Shown here in pieces: positions 49,848 through 58,207 of a DNA stretch of 64,000 nt (its first letter is position 1; each line of letters starts with the position of its first letter). The notes under the pieces were generated by a model, which saw nothing but the letters and a program-made list of their open reading frames with translations, was not told the origin of the DNA and made no database searches. The DNA is from CAMDBL01 sp964498125 (lineage in GTDB: Bacteria > Pseudomonadota > Alphaproteobacteria > Rhizobiales > Hyphomicrobiaceae), in contig CAZCGE010000062.1 in NCBI GenBank assembly GCA_964498125.1, positions 32,902-96,901 on the forward strand, given 5' to 3'. The translations under genes and the position numbers were made by a program.

Positions 49848-50786
49848 ATGCACATGGACGCGATGACAAAATCGAAGTCCTCGACCGGCGAAAAGCGGGC
49901 AGCGCTGCCCGACAAGATCCGCAAAGTCGGGATTATCGGCGCCGGCCAGATGGGCAACGGCATCGCCCACGTGGTGTCGCTGGCGGGCTATGACGTCGCC
50001 ATCAACGACCTCAAGAAGGATGCGGTCGACAAGGCAATGGCCAGCATCGCCAAGAACATGACCCGGCAGGTGTCGCGCGGCCTCGTCAAGGACACCGACA
50101 TGCAGGCCGCCTTGCAGCGGATCAGCTATGCGGCGGCCTTCGAGAATCTCGGCGACTGCGACCTGGTGATCGAGGCCGCCACCGAGGAGGAAAGCGTCAA
50201 ACGCAAGATTTTCGCCGAACTCACGCCCAACCTGAAGCCGAGCGCGCTGGTGGCCTCCAATACGTCATCGATTTCGATCACGCGGCTGGGGGCCTCGACC
50301 GATCGGCCGGAACGCTTCATCGGCATGCACTTCATGAATCCGGTACCGCTGATGCAACTCGTGGAGCTGATCCGCGGCATCGCCACCGAGGACGACACGT
50401 TCGCTTTGGCGCGCGGCTTCGTCGACACCCTCGGCAAGACCATTGCCGTGTCGGAAGATTTCCCCGCCTTCATCGTCAACCGCATCCTGCTGCCGATGAT
50501 CAACGAAGCGGTCTACACGCTATATGAGGGCGTCGGCACGGTCGATGCCATCGACAAGGCATTGCGGCTTGGCGCCAACCACCCGATGGGGCCGCTGGAG
50601 CTGGCCGACTTCATTGGTCTCGACACCTGCCTGTCCGTGATGCAGGTGCTCTACGAGGGGCTGGCCGACAGCAAATATCGGCCATGCCCGTTGCTGGTGA
50701 AGTACGTCGAGGCTGGCTGGCTCGGGCGCAAGACCCAGCGCGGATTCTATGATTATCGCGGCGACAAGCCGGTGCCGACGCGGTAG
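49848..50786 (+). CDS. 3-hydroxybutyryl-CoA / 3-hydroxyacyl-CoA dehydrogenase
   Basis: This NAD(P)-dependent enzyme of about 312 residues interconverts 3-hydroxyacyl-CoA and 3-ketoacyl-CoA. The Rossmann motif GAGQMGNGIAHV sits near 31-42. ASNTSSISITRLG and the catalytic His in FIGMHFMNPVPLMQLVELI are present, and the C-terminal domain has DFPAFIVNRILLPMINEAV and GANHPMGPLELADFIGLDTC. The short N-terminal extension may start at any of three Met codons (49848, 49854, 49863). Likely co-transcribed with etfBA. Confidence 0.93.
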   Translation: MHMDAMTKSKSSTGEKRAALPDKIRKVGIIGAGQMGNGIAHVVSLAGYDVAINDLKKDAVDKAMASIAKNMTRQVSRGLVKDTDMQAALQRISYAAAFENLGDCDLVIEAATEEESVKRKIFAELTPNLKPSALVASNTSSISITRLGASTDRPERFIGMHFMNPVPLMQLVELIRGIATEDDTFALARGFVDTLGKTIAVSEDFPAFIVNRILLPMINEAVYTLYEGVGTVDAIDKALRLGANHPMGPLELADFIGLDTCLSVMQVLYEGLADSKYRPCPLLVKYVEAGWLGRKTQRGFYDYRGDKPVPTR

Positions 50787-50850
50787 CGCATTTTCCGCCA
50801 AAGTGGGCGCCGGTTTGGCTTGGAAAATGCGACAAACAAAGGACTAGCGC
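50786..50850. repeat. Rhizobial-type palindromic intergenic element, copy 2
   Basis: GCATTTTCC and GGAAAATGC arms bracket GCCAAAGTGGGCGCCGGTTT, followed by GCGACAAACAAAGGACTAGC. It is the better-preserved copy of the element at 38743-38808. It starts at the last base of the dehydrogenase stop codon. Confidence 0.85.
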
Positions 50851-50854
50851 GTGA

Positions 50855-50894
50855 GGGGCGCTCCTGCGCGCCCCGCATAACGCCACGTTTTTTT
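50855..50894 (+). terminator. Rho-independent terminator candidate
   Basis: GGGGCGC, a short loop and GCGCGCCCC form a GC hairpin; a run of seven T follows at 50888-50894. It would end the etfBA-dehydrogenase transcript. The T-run also covers the stop codon of the convergent small gene. Confidence 0.6.
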
Positions 50895-51120
50895 ATGCCG
50901 CCCGCCGCATGTGCTGGCCGGCGTTCTGGCTGCACAAAGCCTCGGCGATCGCTTCCACGGCGCGGCTCCAATCCTGTCCGGCATCGGCACTGGCGCTCAA
51001 TCCGAACGCACCGAGGGCATCGGCTGCGTTGCCGCCATCCCTGAAAATCCGTGCGCTGACCTGGCGGGCAACGCCGATAGCCTGATGCCACTGCATGGGG
51101 TTGATGTGTTCGCGCGACAT
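50893..51120 (-). CDS. 75-residue hypothetical protein of a rhizobial small-protein family
   Basis: MSREHINPMQWHQAIGVARQ and the rest, through IFRDGGNAADALGAFGL and WSRAVEAIAEALC, read as a compact helical protein. GAGG lies 7 nt before the ATG at 51120. Similar 75-85 residue proteins with PMQWYQAI-type starts are frequent in Rhizobiales and have no known role. Last of a set of very small minus-strand ORFs between 50893 and 51946. Confidence 0.65.
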   Translation of the reverse strand: MSREHINPMQWHQAIGVARQVSARIFRDGGNAADALGAFGLSASADAGQDWSRAVEAIAEALCSQNAGQHMRRAA

Positions 51121-51338
51121 GGACTGCCTCAATCCTGTTGAACTGTTTTGTTTACTGCGCGGCTTGCTGCCCGGGAGGCAGGCAGGCAAGCGCATCCAGC
51201 ACCTGAGCGTCGCTACGCAAAACCGGTGATGCGATGCCTTTGAAGAGAGCGATTGTCTCGCGCCGGATACGCTTGCCGTCTGTCGGGGAGGTATCGCAGA
51301 TCCACGCTGGCCTGCGCCCTCCCAATTCCTGTTCCCCG
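51121..51338. other. Stretch between small ORFs with an open minus-strand frame lacking a clear start
   Basis: One minus-strand frame reads AWICDTSPTDGKRIRRETIA then LFKGIASPVLRSDAQVLDAL and stops near 51153. Its composition is protein-like, but no ATG or GTG with a ribosome-binding site opens it. It may be a remnant, or a gene starting at TTG. Confidence 0.3.
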
Positions 51339-51467
51339 TCAACTGTGCCGTGCCGTCCCCGCCGCGGGGCTGGCTACCGGCGCCGCTTTACGCTGCTTGA
51401 CGCTACCTAGAACGCCACCAATCACCTCATGCAACGCACGCCACGAACCGCTATCGATGTCACTCAT
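51339..51467 (-). CDS. 42-residue small ORF
   Basis: MSDIDSGSWRALHEVIGGVL followed by GSVKQRKAAPVASPAAG and a short tail. TGAGG lies 8 nt before the ATG at 51467. The first half would form an amphipathic helix. No family recognised. It lies in line with the 144-codon ORF upstream and the 75-residue gene downstream on the same strand. Confidence 0.4.
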   Translation of the reverse strand: MSDIDSGSWRALHEVIGGVLGSVKQRKAAPVASPAAGTARHS

Positions 51468-51511
51468 GACACTTGCCTCACTGTAACACTGCCTCACTTG
51501 CAACACGGGCA

Positions 51512-51946
51512 TCAATGCAGCACGGGTTTATCTGAACGCGAGGGACGCACGGCAACCGACCCAACGGCCTGACGCAACCTGGAACTGAACTGTTGGGGCA
51601 CGGACTGATGCGACAACGCTGGTGAACTTGGACGCATGGACGCAACAGACTGAACTGGCATCAAGGAAGCGAGCCGCTCAGCGAGACGCATGGACACTTT
51701 CGCTCGGGCGGCTCGCCGCATGTTGTGGAGCATGCAGGCCAGCATGCTCTTTAGGGACGAACCACGCGGGAACTCGACAAGACGCAACGCGACGCAACGC
51801 TGAACCGAACCCTGGACTTGGGCGGCCGCCAGATACGCGGCGGCGTTGGTGCCAGTGGGCTGTTTGCCGGCGGGACGCGAGACACCGGCAAGCCGGTTCC
51901 GCCAGGGAAACACCTGTACAACTGGGTTACGCATGACTGTGTTCAA
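51512..51946 (-). CDS. Hypothetical ORF downstream of a candidate SOS box
   Basis: This 144-codon frame (MRNPVVQVFPWRNRLAG from the ATG at 51934, or a TTG at 51946) is rich in Arg, Ser, Val and Gln. It has no recognised domain. Its DNA contains repeated GTTGCGTC-type octamers. The LexA-like site at 51976-51990 lies 30-42 bp upstream, a promoter-like distance. Composition is unusual, so this may not be a real gene. Confidence 0.3.
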   Translation of the reverse strand: MNTVMRNPVVQVFPWRNRLAGVSRPAGKQPTGTNAAAYLAAAQVQGSVQRCVALRLVEFPRGSSLKSMLACMLHNMRRAARAKVSMRLAERLASLMPVQSVASMRPSSPALSHQSVPQQFSSRLRQAVGSVAVRPSRSDKPVLH

Positions 51947-51975
51947 CCGCCCACCCGTTAACTTTTTGTTTACTG

Positions 51976-51990
51976 GTTCGCTTTGTGTTC
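51976..51990. promoter_or_regulatory. Candidate LexA (SOS) box
   Basis: GTTC-GCTTTGT-GTTC matches the alphaproteobacterial SOS consensus GTTC-N7-GTTC exactly in sequence and spacing. It lies between two outward-facing small ORFs. Sites of this simple form also occur by chance, about once in tens of kilobases, so position near start codons is the main support. Confidence 0.5.
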
Positions 51991-52012
51991 CGCGAACAAG
52001 GGAGAATTAATC

Positions 52013-52153
52013 GTGATAATGCGGCAACACCTGGGCGCTGAATCGACGGACCTGAGGTATTTCGCTGAAGGTCGGTTCAGAAATGCCACGTTTGGGCATA
52101 AGGCCGCCGCCGCCGGTCTCGATGCCATTCAAGTCATTGATATAGTGTCCTAA
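52013..52153 (+). CDS. 44-46 residue small ORF on the other side of the SOS box
   Basis: A GTG at 52013 (or ATG at 52019) follows a GGGAG site and opens a frame reading MRQHLGAESTDLRYFAEGRF, then RNATFGHKAAAAGLDAIQVI and a short end. It ends just before the convergent dsbB stop. Composition is protein-like but no family was recognised. It would be 23 bp downstream of the SOS box. Confidence 0.35.
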   Translation: MIMRQHLGAESTDLRYFAEGRFRNATFGHKAAAAGLDAIQVIDIVS

Positions 52154-52157
52154 AACG

Positions 52158-52682
52158 TCAGTACCGCGGAGCCGCGGCAAATGCCGACTTGAGGCAGCCA
52201 GCGACCAAAGCGAGCGAAATCACTGCATTCCAGCCGGCGAACGACAGGCCGAAAAGGCGCCAGGCGGCTTCATCGCAGCGCACGGGCGTCGAATTTTGCA
52301 GCGACTTCATGAAATCCGCCGCCGAGCCACCGATGGCTTGCGATGTCGCGCAGGTGCTGGGGCCGGCCCAGAATTTCCATTCAGCGCCCGCCTGATAGAC
52401 GCCGAGGCCTGCATTGACGAGGAAAAACAGGGCCACAGCCAGGAAAACAAGGACCGCCCAGCGGTTGCAACCTGCGCTGAGCAGCACCAGGCCGGCAAAC
52501 AGGCAGGGCACGCCGGCATAATAAGCGTAGCGCTGCTGCAGGCACAGCGGGCAGGGCGCATAGCCGCCGATGTGCTCGAAGCCGAGTGCAGCCAGGATGA
52601 CCGCCAAGGCGAGAAACAGCATCGCGCCACCGGCCTGGTAGGCCTCGGCGGTGGTCGAGATGCGCATGGCGGGCGAGGTCAT
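52158..52682 (-). CDS. dsbB: Disulfide bond formation protein B
   Basis: This inner-membrane protein reoxidises DsbA using quinone. The 174-residue product has four membrane helices and both catalytic cysteine pairs: Cys44 and Cys47 in APCPLCLQQR, and Cys111 and Cys136 in the second periplasmic loop. An Arg after CxxC (QQRYAYY), used for quinone binding, is present. It is second in an operon with the DedA-type gene (23-bp gap). Confidence 0.92.
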   Translation of the reverse strand: MTSPAMRISTTAEAYQAGGAMLFLALAVILAALGFEHIGGYAPCPLCLQQRYAYYAGVPCLFAGLVLLSAGCNRWAVLVFLAVALFFLVNAGLGVYQAGAEWKFWAGPSTCATSQAIGGSAADFMKSLQNSTPVRCDEAAWRLFGLSFAGWNAVISLALVAGCLKSAFAAAPRY

Positions 52683-52705
52683 GGCGGGCTGTGGTCCACG
52701 GTGCT

Positions 52706-53287
52706 TCAGAACAGATATTTGATGGCGACAAAGCCACCGACGAGGCAGACGACGAACACCGTTGTCACCAGGGTCAGGCGGCGCTCGATGAAGTCGCGGA
52801 TCGGCTCGCCAAAAAAGTAGAGCAACGCCGCCACCAGGTAGAAACGCATGGCCCGGGCAACGATGCTGGCCAGGATGAACGGTACCAGGCTCATCTGGAA
52901 GGCGCCGGCGGCGATCGTCAGTACCTTGTAGGGGAAGGGCGTCCAGCCCTTGGCGATCAGGATCAACACGCCCCACTCCCTGAACAGGGTGGCCGCGTCC
53001 TGGAACTTGCCGCCGTAGCCGTAGAGCCTCAGAATCGGCTCGCCGACATATTCGAATAGGAAAAAACCGATCGCATAGCCAGCAATGCCGCCGATCACCG
53101 AGCCAACCGTGGCGATGCTCGCGTACCACCACGCCTTGACCCGAGCCCCCAGGATCATCGGGATCAGCATGACGTCGGGTGGGATCGGGAACACCGAGCT
53201 TTCGATGAACGACACCCAGAACAGGGCTTGCGGTGCACGGGCATGGCCGGCGCTGCGCATCATCCAATCATACAGGCGTCGCATCAT
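52706..53287 (-). CDS. DedA/YqaA-family membrane protein
   Basis: This 193-residue integral membrane protein has the family blocks WVSFIESSVFPIPPDVMLIPMIL, with the conserved FxxPPxD-like core, and WGVLILIAKGWTPFPYKVLTIAAGAFQM. DedA-family proteins act in lipid flipping and membrane homeostasis; YqaA forms are the shorter subgroup. It sits upstream of dsbB, an association repeated in alphaproteobacteria. Confidence 0.9.
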   Translation of the reverse strand: MMRRLYDWMMRSAGHARAPQALFWVSFIESSVFPIPPDVMLIPMILGARVKAWWYASIATVGSVIGGIAGYAIGFFLFEYVGEPILRLYGYGGKFQDAATLFREWGVLILIAKGWTPFPYKVLTIAAGAFQMSLVPFILASIVARAMRFYLVAALLYFFGEPIRDFIERRLTLVTTVFVVCLVGGFVAIKYLF

Positions 53288-53422
53288 GAGGCCGGGTGGT
53301 AGACGGCGGCGGCGGCGCTGTCCATCCTTTCAAAGAAAATGGCGGGCGGAGCAGAAGCTCCAGCCCGCCAGGGTTACCCGGGGTGTCAGGGAGGAAAGGG
53401 TCGACGCCCCCAGGCAATGCCG

Positions 53423-53632
53423 TCAGCCGCAGGATGCGCCGTTGGTTGCCGGGCGGCGGGCCTGCGCGGTCTTGTGACCGAAGGCGCCGCGGACCGCGTT
53501 TTTCACCGCGGTGAAACCAGAGCCGAACAGTTGCCTGATGGCTGCGTTGCGCTCACGGTGTGCAACCATCATGATTTCGCGGATCCGCTCCGGGGTGACC
53601 TCGAACTCAGCTGGCTTGTGATGCATTGACAT
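53423..53632 (-). CDS. 69-residue rhizobial-type small protein
   Basis: MSMHHKPAEFEVTPERIREI then MMVAHRERNAAIRQLFGSGF, followed by a basic C terminus ending NGASCG. GAGGAG lies 8 nt before the ATG at 53632, a good ribosome-binding site. Very similar short proteins with VTPERIREIMMVAHRERN are widespread in Rhizobiales and have no known role. It is divergent from a GcvA-like regulator and may be under its control. Confidence 0.7.
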   Translation of the reverse strand: MSMHHKPAEFEVTPERIREIMMVAHRERNAAIRQLFGSGFTAVKNAVRGAFGHKTAQARRPATNGASCG

Positions 53633-53732
53633 TTGAGTGCTCCTCATCTCAACTTCTGTTATGGCGACAACATATGCCCGTGGAATCGCCATTTCAAACG
53701 ACATTCTCTCAAGAGAGACTTGAGGTAATCTC

Positions 53733-54725
53733 ATGTCAAAGCCGATGCCGCCGCTGTCCGCGCTGCGCGCTTTCGAGGCCGCCGCGCGGCATCTCAGCCT
53801 GACGCGGGCGAGCGAGGAGCTGCACGTCACGCCAGCGGCACTGAGCCATCAGGTGCGCGGCCTGGAGGAGCTATTGGGCCTGCCGCTCTTCATACGCAAG
53901 GCGCGCGGCATCGAACTCACCGACGCCGGCCGGCTGCTGTATCCTGGCCTGCACGCCGGCTTTGGGCAGATCCGGCAGGCCGTCACCGCCCTCGAGCAGG
54001 TCAGCAACGATCGGGTGCTGGTGATCAGCGCGCCGCCGGGCTTCACCGCCAAGTGGCTGGTGCCGCGGATCTATCGCTTCCTTGCCGCCGAGCCCGAGAT
54101 CGACACGCGCATCTCCGCGACGCTCGATTTCGCCACGTTCATGACCGATGGCGTCGACGCCTCGATCCGCAATCTGCTGATCGGCGGCCGGCACGACCCC
54201 GATCTCGTTGTCGAGCTGCTGTTCGAGCTGCGGATGTTTCCGGTGTGCAGCCCACGTGTCGCGGCTGAAGCAGGTTTATCGACCGCCGCCGACCTGGCCC
54301 ATGTCGCACTGATCCACGACGACTCGCTGTCGGGGCGCGTCCAATTGCCGAACTGGGCGCAATGGCTGGCCGAAGCCGGCGTCGAGGGCATCGATCTCAG
54401 CCGCGGCCTGCGCTTCAACAGCGCCGACCACGCCATCGAGGCGACGGTGGAAGGTGCCGGCGTGCTGTTGGCGCACGGCGTCTTGGCCATGGATGATCTG
54501 CGGACGGGACGCCTGATCGCGCCGTTCGATGTGACGTTGGAGACCGGCCGCGGCTTCCACTTCGTCTGCCCCAAGGGTCACGAGAAGCGACCAAAGGTGC
54601 GGGCCTTTCGCGACTGGCTCAGGGCCGAGCGCGATCGCGCGATGCCTGGAGCCGCCACCACCGCCACGATCGTCAGCGTTCCCGTGCCGCCGCCACGAAG
54701 CTCGCCGACAGCTCGGCGACGATAG
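53733..54725 (+). CDS. GcvA-like LysR-family regulator
   Basis: This 330-residue protein has the GcvA-type N terminus PPLSALRAFEAAARHLSLTRASEELHVTPAALSHQVRGLEE and the effector domain. The subgroup activates divergently transcribed genes such as beta-lactamase or glycine-cleavage operons. The last 18 codons overlap the end of hemW on the other strand (54673-54725). Confidence 0.9.
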   Translation: MSKPMPPLSALRAFEAAARHLSLTRASEELHVTPAALSHQVRGLEELLGLPLFIRKARGIELTDAGRLLYPGLHAGFGQIRQAVTALEQVSNDRVLVISAPPGFTAKWLVPRIYRFLAAEPEIDTRISATLDFATFMTDGVDASIRNLLIGGRHDPDLVVELLFELRMFPVCSPRVAAEAGLSTAADLAHVALIHDDSLSGRVQLPNWAQWLAEAGVEGIDLSRGLRFNSADHAIEATVEGAGVLLAHGVLAMDDLRTGRLIAPFDVTLETGRGFHFVCPKGHEKRPKVRAFRDWLRAERDRAMPGAATTATIVSVPVPPPRSSPTARRR

Positions 54726-55893
54726 CGTTGAGGACGAAGCGGCCTTGGCCGCTGGCGCGGATACGTGGGCTTTCCGGCATGCGCTCGATCAGGCCGAGCC
54801 GCTCAAGTCCGGCGAGAGTTGCTTTGGCCGGCGCCAGGCCGCCAACTTCGGCCAATCGGTCCAGATCGAGCCCCTCGGTCAGTCGCAGCCCCATCAGCAG
54901 CATCTCGTCGGCCTGCTCCGCCCGGCTCAGCGCCACCAGGCCCGTGCGGCCATGGCCGTCCCGCTCCACCGCGGCGAGCCACTGCTCCGGCATGCGCAGG
55001 GTCTCGCTGGCGAACCGCGCTTCGCCGATCGGCAGCCGGCCATGGGCGCCGGGGCCGATGCCGGCGTAGGCGCCATAACGCCAATACAGCAGGTTGTGCC
55101 GCGAGCCCTCGCCGGGCCGGGCGTGATTGGAAATCTCATAGGCCGGCAGGCCAGCGGCCGCGGTCAGCTCCTGCGTGATCTCGTACAGCGCGAGTGCTGC
55201 GTCCGCATCAGGCACCACCAGCTTGCCGCTCGCATGCAGCGCGGCGAACGGCGTCTCGGGCTCGATGGTCAGCTGGTAGAGAGAGAGATGATCGCCGGCC
55301 AGCGCCAAGGCTTCGCTGAGCTCGACGCGCCAGGCCGCCGGGGTCTGGCCCGGCCGCGCATAGATCAGGTCGAAGGAAAAGCGCTGGAACGTTGCCCGCG
55401 CGATGCCGATCGCCGCCTTGGCCTCGGCCACCGAGTGAATGCGTCCGAGCCGCTTCAGTTGCGCATCATCCAGCGACTGCACGCCGAGCGAGACGCGATT
55501 GACGCCGGCGTCGCGGTAGCCGCGGAAGCGGCCGGCCTCGACGCTGCCAGGATTGGCCTCCAGCGTGATCTCGGCGTCCGGCGCCAGGCGCCAGTGGCGG
55601 GCGATGGCCTCGAGGATGGCTGCCACGGTTGCCGGCGCCATCAGCGAGGGCGTGCCGCCACCGAAGAAAATGCTGGAGACGGACTGCGGCCCGATCAGCG
55701 CGCGCGTATCCGCCAACTCGCCGATCAAGGCGCCGAGGTAGCGTGCCTCATCGACGCCGCCGTGCCGCACGTGACTGTTGAAATCACAGTACGGGCATTT
55801 CTGGGCGCAGAACGGCCAATGCACATAAACGCCGAAGCCAGGGCCCCGGCTCGATGCATCGCCGTCGGACGTTGGCGCGGTCGCGGACAGCAT
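54673..55893 (-). CDS. hemW: HemW-like radical SAM protein
   Basis: HemW is a heme chaperone that resembles oxygen-independent coproporphyrinogen oxidase. The 406-residue product has the radical SAM cluster motif at Cys29, Cys33 and Cys36 (FCAQKCPYCDFNSH), GGGTPSL for SAM binding and NRVSLGVQSLDD. The short HemW-type C terminus lacks the extra HemN parts. The start MLSATAPTSDG at 55893 is chosen. It converges on and overlaps the LysR gene by 53 bp. Confidence 0.9.
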   Translation of the reverse strand: MLSATAPTSDGDASSRGPGFGVYVHWPFCAQKCPYCDFNSHVRHGGVDEARYLGALIGELADTRALIGPQSVSSIFFGGGTPSLMAPATVAAILEAIARHWRLAPDAEITLEANPGSVEAGRFRGYRDAGVNRVSLGVQSLDDAQLKRLGRIHSVAEAKAAIGIARATFQRFSFDLIYARPGQTPAAWRVELSEALALAGDHLSLYQLTIEPETPFAALHASGKLVVPDADAALALYEITQELTAAAGLPAYEISNHARPGEGSRHNLLYWRYGAYAGIGPGAHGRLPIGEARFASETLRMPEQWLAAVERDGHGRTGLVALSRAEQADEMLLMGLRLTEGLDLDRLAEVGGLAPAKATLAGLERLGLIERMPESPRIRASGQGRFVLNAIVAELSASFVAAARER

Positions 55894-56213
55894 GGCGAAC
55901 TGATACGCCGACCGGCGGCAAAAGGCACGTGGAGATGGGGGGTGGTCGCCGCCGCGCCATCCAGGCCCCCTGCATCCCGCGGCCCGGCGACGGGAGCCCG
56001 TGAAAACTGCCATGGTGCACCGCCGTTCGCGCGTCGCGCCACGGAGTGATCGAGGGTCGCGCGAAGCCGGGAAGCACGCGGTATTCAGCACGGCCGCGCA
56101 AGGCTTGCGAGAATTGGCATCGGATTTGCATTCCGGGTTACAGGACTAACGACACCTTACCAGCAAGCCAATTCTGAAGCGAAACAGATCGAATAACAGC
56201 AGGACTGTTCCAA
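55894..56213. other. Intergenic region between hemW and the PilZ gene
   Basis: 320 bp without a recognised gene. The hemW frame continues open upstream but with no family similarity. The right part includes TTGCAT followed by AT-richer sequence, suitable for the PilZ promoter. Nothing more specific is visible. Confidence 0.4.
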
Positions 56214-56549
56214 ATGATAGAAACGCGCAAATCCAACCGCCGGCGCGTCCTGAAGAGGGCGACCGCGCTGTTTCATAACAAGAATTCGATCATGGAATGC
56301 CAGGTCCGGGACATCTCCGACACGGGGTGTCGCTTACGAGTCAACGGGTCCCATCAATTCCCGCATGCGTTCACCCTGACCGTTGAATTGGACGGCCTGG
56401 AAGCGGATTGCCAGATTGTCTGGCGCAAGAGTTCCGACCTTGGCGTACGTTTTACCGGGTCACCCAGGAAAATTGCGCCAAAACGGCTGCAGGTCGTTCA
56501 ATGCGTTCGCCCGGCGGCGCAGCCGGTGATGGCACGATTGGGCTCGTAG
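56214..56549 (+). CDS. PilZ-domain protein (c-di-GMP binding)
   Basis: This 111-residue protein is little more than one PilZ domain. The N-terminal basic segment RKSNRRRVLKRA supplies the RxxxR switch, and DISDTGCRLRV supplies the [DN]xSxxG motif; together they bind c-di-GMP. It could answer the signal handled by GGDEF/EAL proteins elsewhere, including the degenerate one at 32272. Output partner unknown. Single gene, convergent with RNase D. Confidence 0.9.
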   Translation: MIETRKSNRRRVLKRATALFHNKNSIMECQVRDISDTGCRLRVNGSHQFPHAFTLTVELDGLEADCQIVWRKSSDLGVRFTGSPRKIAPKRLQVVQCVRPAAQPVMARLGS

Positions 56550-56607
56550 GCTGCTGAAAAAGGCCTGCAGCGAGGCTGTGCACCAAGCCAGGTGATTGGC
56601 TGCAGGC

Positions 56608-57762
56608 TCAGCGGCCGGCCGGTATCGTCGTGACCTCGCCGTTGACGACGGAAAGCGCCAGCTCGCCACTCTTCAAGCGCAGCGCGTCGGCGCCGAATAG
56701 ATCGCGGCGCCAGCCCTTGAGCACGGCAATGTCCGGATTGGCCTCGCTGGCGATGCGTTCCAGGTCATCGGTATCGGCGATGAGGCGGGGAGCGACGCGG
56801 TGGCGCGCCGCCGCCGATTTCAGCAGCACACGCAATAGTTCGACGGTTGCCCCCACCTCGGGCGGCGGCGCGGTGCCGTGCGGCAGCGCCGGCACGGTGT
56901 TGGGATCACGCTCGAGGCCGCGCTTGACGGCATCGATGATCTCTCTCGCGCGCGATGATCGCGAGAAACCCTCGCTCAAGGTGCGCAGTTGCGAGAGCTG
57001 CTCGGGATTGGTCGGGGCCTGGTTGGCGATGTCATAGAGGGCTTCGTCACGCAGCACCCGGCCGCGCGGCACATCCTGCGATTGCGCCAGCCGTTCGCGC
57101 CAGGCGGCGAGTTCCATGAGCACGGCCAGCGCCTTGCGATTCTTGATCCTGAGCTTCAGGCGCTTCCAGGCGTCCTCGGGCTCCATCTCATAGGTGGCGG
57201 TATCGGTCAGCGTCGACATTTCCTCCTCGAGCCAAGGCGCACGGCTGGAACGCTCCAGCTCGTCCTTCAGCCGCAGGTAGATCTGGCGCAGATGCGTGAC
57301 GTCGCCGAGCGCATAGACCAGTTGCTTCTCCGACAGCGGCCGGCGGCTCCAGTCGGTGAAGCGTGACGACTTATCGATGTCCTTGCCGGTCAGCTTCTTG
57401 ACCAGGCTGACGTAGCTGACGCTTTCGCCGAAGCCGCACACCATGGCGGCGACCTGGGAGTCGAAAATCGGGTTCGGCATGCGGCCGGCCTGGCCATAGA
57501 CGATCTCGATGTCCTGGCGGGCGGCGTGGAACACCTTGACGATGCTCGGGTTCGCCATCAGCGCCCAGAACGGCTCCAGGTCGAGACCATCGGCCATCGG
57601 ATCGACGATGGCTTCGGCCTCGGGACCCGCCATCTGGATCAGGCAGAGCTTGGGATAAAAGGTCTGCTCGCGCATGAATTCAGTGTCGACCGCGACGAAG
57701 TCGGCGGCCGCCAGCTGATTGCAAACGCTCTCGAGCTCCTTGGTGGTCGTGATTACGTGCAT
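56608..57762 (-). CDS. rnd: Ribonuclease D
   Basis: This 3'-5' exoribonuclease of 384 residues has the DEDD catalytic set: Asp26 and Glu28 in FVAVDTEFMRE, an Asp in FHAARQDIEIVYG, and the last Asp in LVYALGDVTHLRQIY. One HRDC domain follows (AWRERLAQSQDVPRGRVLRDEALYDIA), and alphaproteobacterial RNase D proteins end at this length. It trims tRNA and small RNA 3' ends. Confidence 0.94.
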   Translation of the reverse strand: MHVITTTKELESVCNQLAAADFVAVDTEFMREQTFYPKLCLIQMAGPEAEAIVDPMADGLDLEPFWALMANPSIVKVFHAARQDIEIVYGQAGRMPNPIFDSQVAAMVCGFGESVSYVSLVKKLTGKDIDKSSRFTDWSRRPLSEKQLVYALGDVTHLRQIYLRLKDELERSSRAPWLEEEMSTLTDTATYEMEPEDAWKRLKLRIKNRKALAVLMELAAWRERLAQSQDVPRGRVLRDEALYDIANQAPTNPEQLSQLRTLSEGFSRSSRAREIIDAVKRGLERDPNTVPALPHGTAPPPEVGATVELLRVLLKSAAARHRVAPRLIADTDDLERIASEANPDIAVLKGWRRDLFGADALRLKSGELALSVVNGEVTTIPAGR

Positions 57763-57826
57763 CGTGCGCCCTATAGCGCACGCAATCGGCTTTGTCGCGG
57801 GACTTTGGCGCTGGTGCGATCGATTT

Positions 57827-58204
57827 TCAGCTTGTCGCCGTACCGCCGCCGCCTAGCCGGCGCAGTAGCGGATAAAGTATGCCGATCCCCAACCCGAAGG
57901 CGACGCCGTTGAGCAGGAAGCCGGTGCGCAGGCGCATGATATCGTAATCTTTCAGGAAGTCCGACAGGATGGGCGTGCCCCGGTAGTAAGGGAAGAATAG
58001 CCAGCTGCCGATCAACATCGGGCCGATCATGCCGAAGATGAGGCCCTTGAGCCAGCCGGGCATGCCGCCCATGCGTTCATAGAGGAACGCGAACAGCACG
58101 CCCCAGAGCCCGCCCCAGAACGACAGATTGACCAGACGCGGCACGTTGACCGGACCCACGCCGACGGCCTTGAGCAAGTCGGGCCAGAATACGACCGGGT
58201 TCAT
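57827..58204 (-). CDS. Small membrane protein, C-terminal half of a split gene
   Basis: This 125-residue membrane protein has three or four helices. NVPRLVNLSFWGGLWGVLFAF and LRTGFLLNGVAFGLGIGILYPLL stand out. It starts 3 nt after the stop of a 48-residue gene. In relatives remembered from Rhizobiales a helix of FxxGxxxVxxFHQ type and this part belong to one protein. The two genes here therefore look like a fission product. Function unknown. Confidence 0.7.
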   Translation of the reverse strand: MNPVVFWPDLLKAVGVGPVNVPRLVNLSFWGGLWGVLFAFLYERMGGMPGWLKGLIFGMIGPMLIGSWLFFPYYRGTPILSDFLKDYDIMRLRTGFLLNGVAFGLGIGILYPLLRRLGGGGTATS

Positions 58205-58207
58205 CGC

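Noticed and set aside
50611..50886. Minus-strand ORF with LVLCLSHFPSQTGAHFGGKC
   Set aside because: This translation arises from the dispersed palindromic element and appears wherever the element is inserted; it is not a gene.
54745..56049. Plus-strand ORF (434 codons) opposite hemW
   Set aside because: HemW on the other strand has the full radical SAM signature; this frame is a GC shadow.
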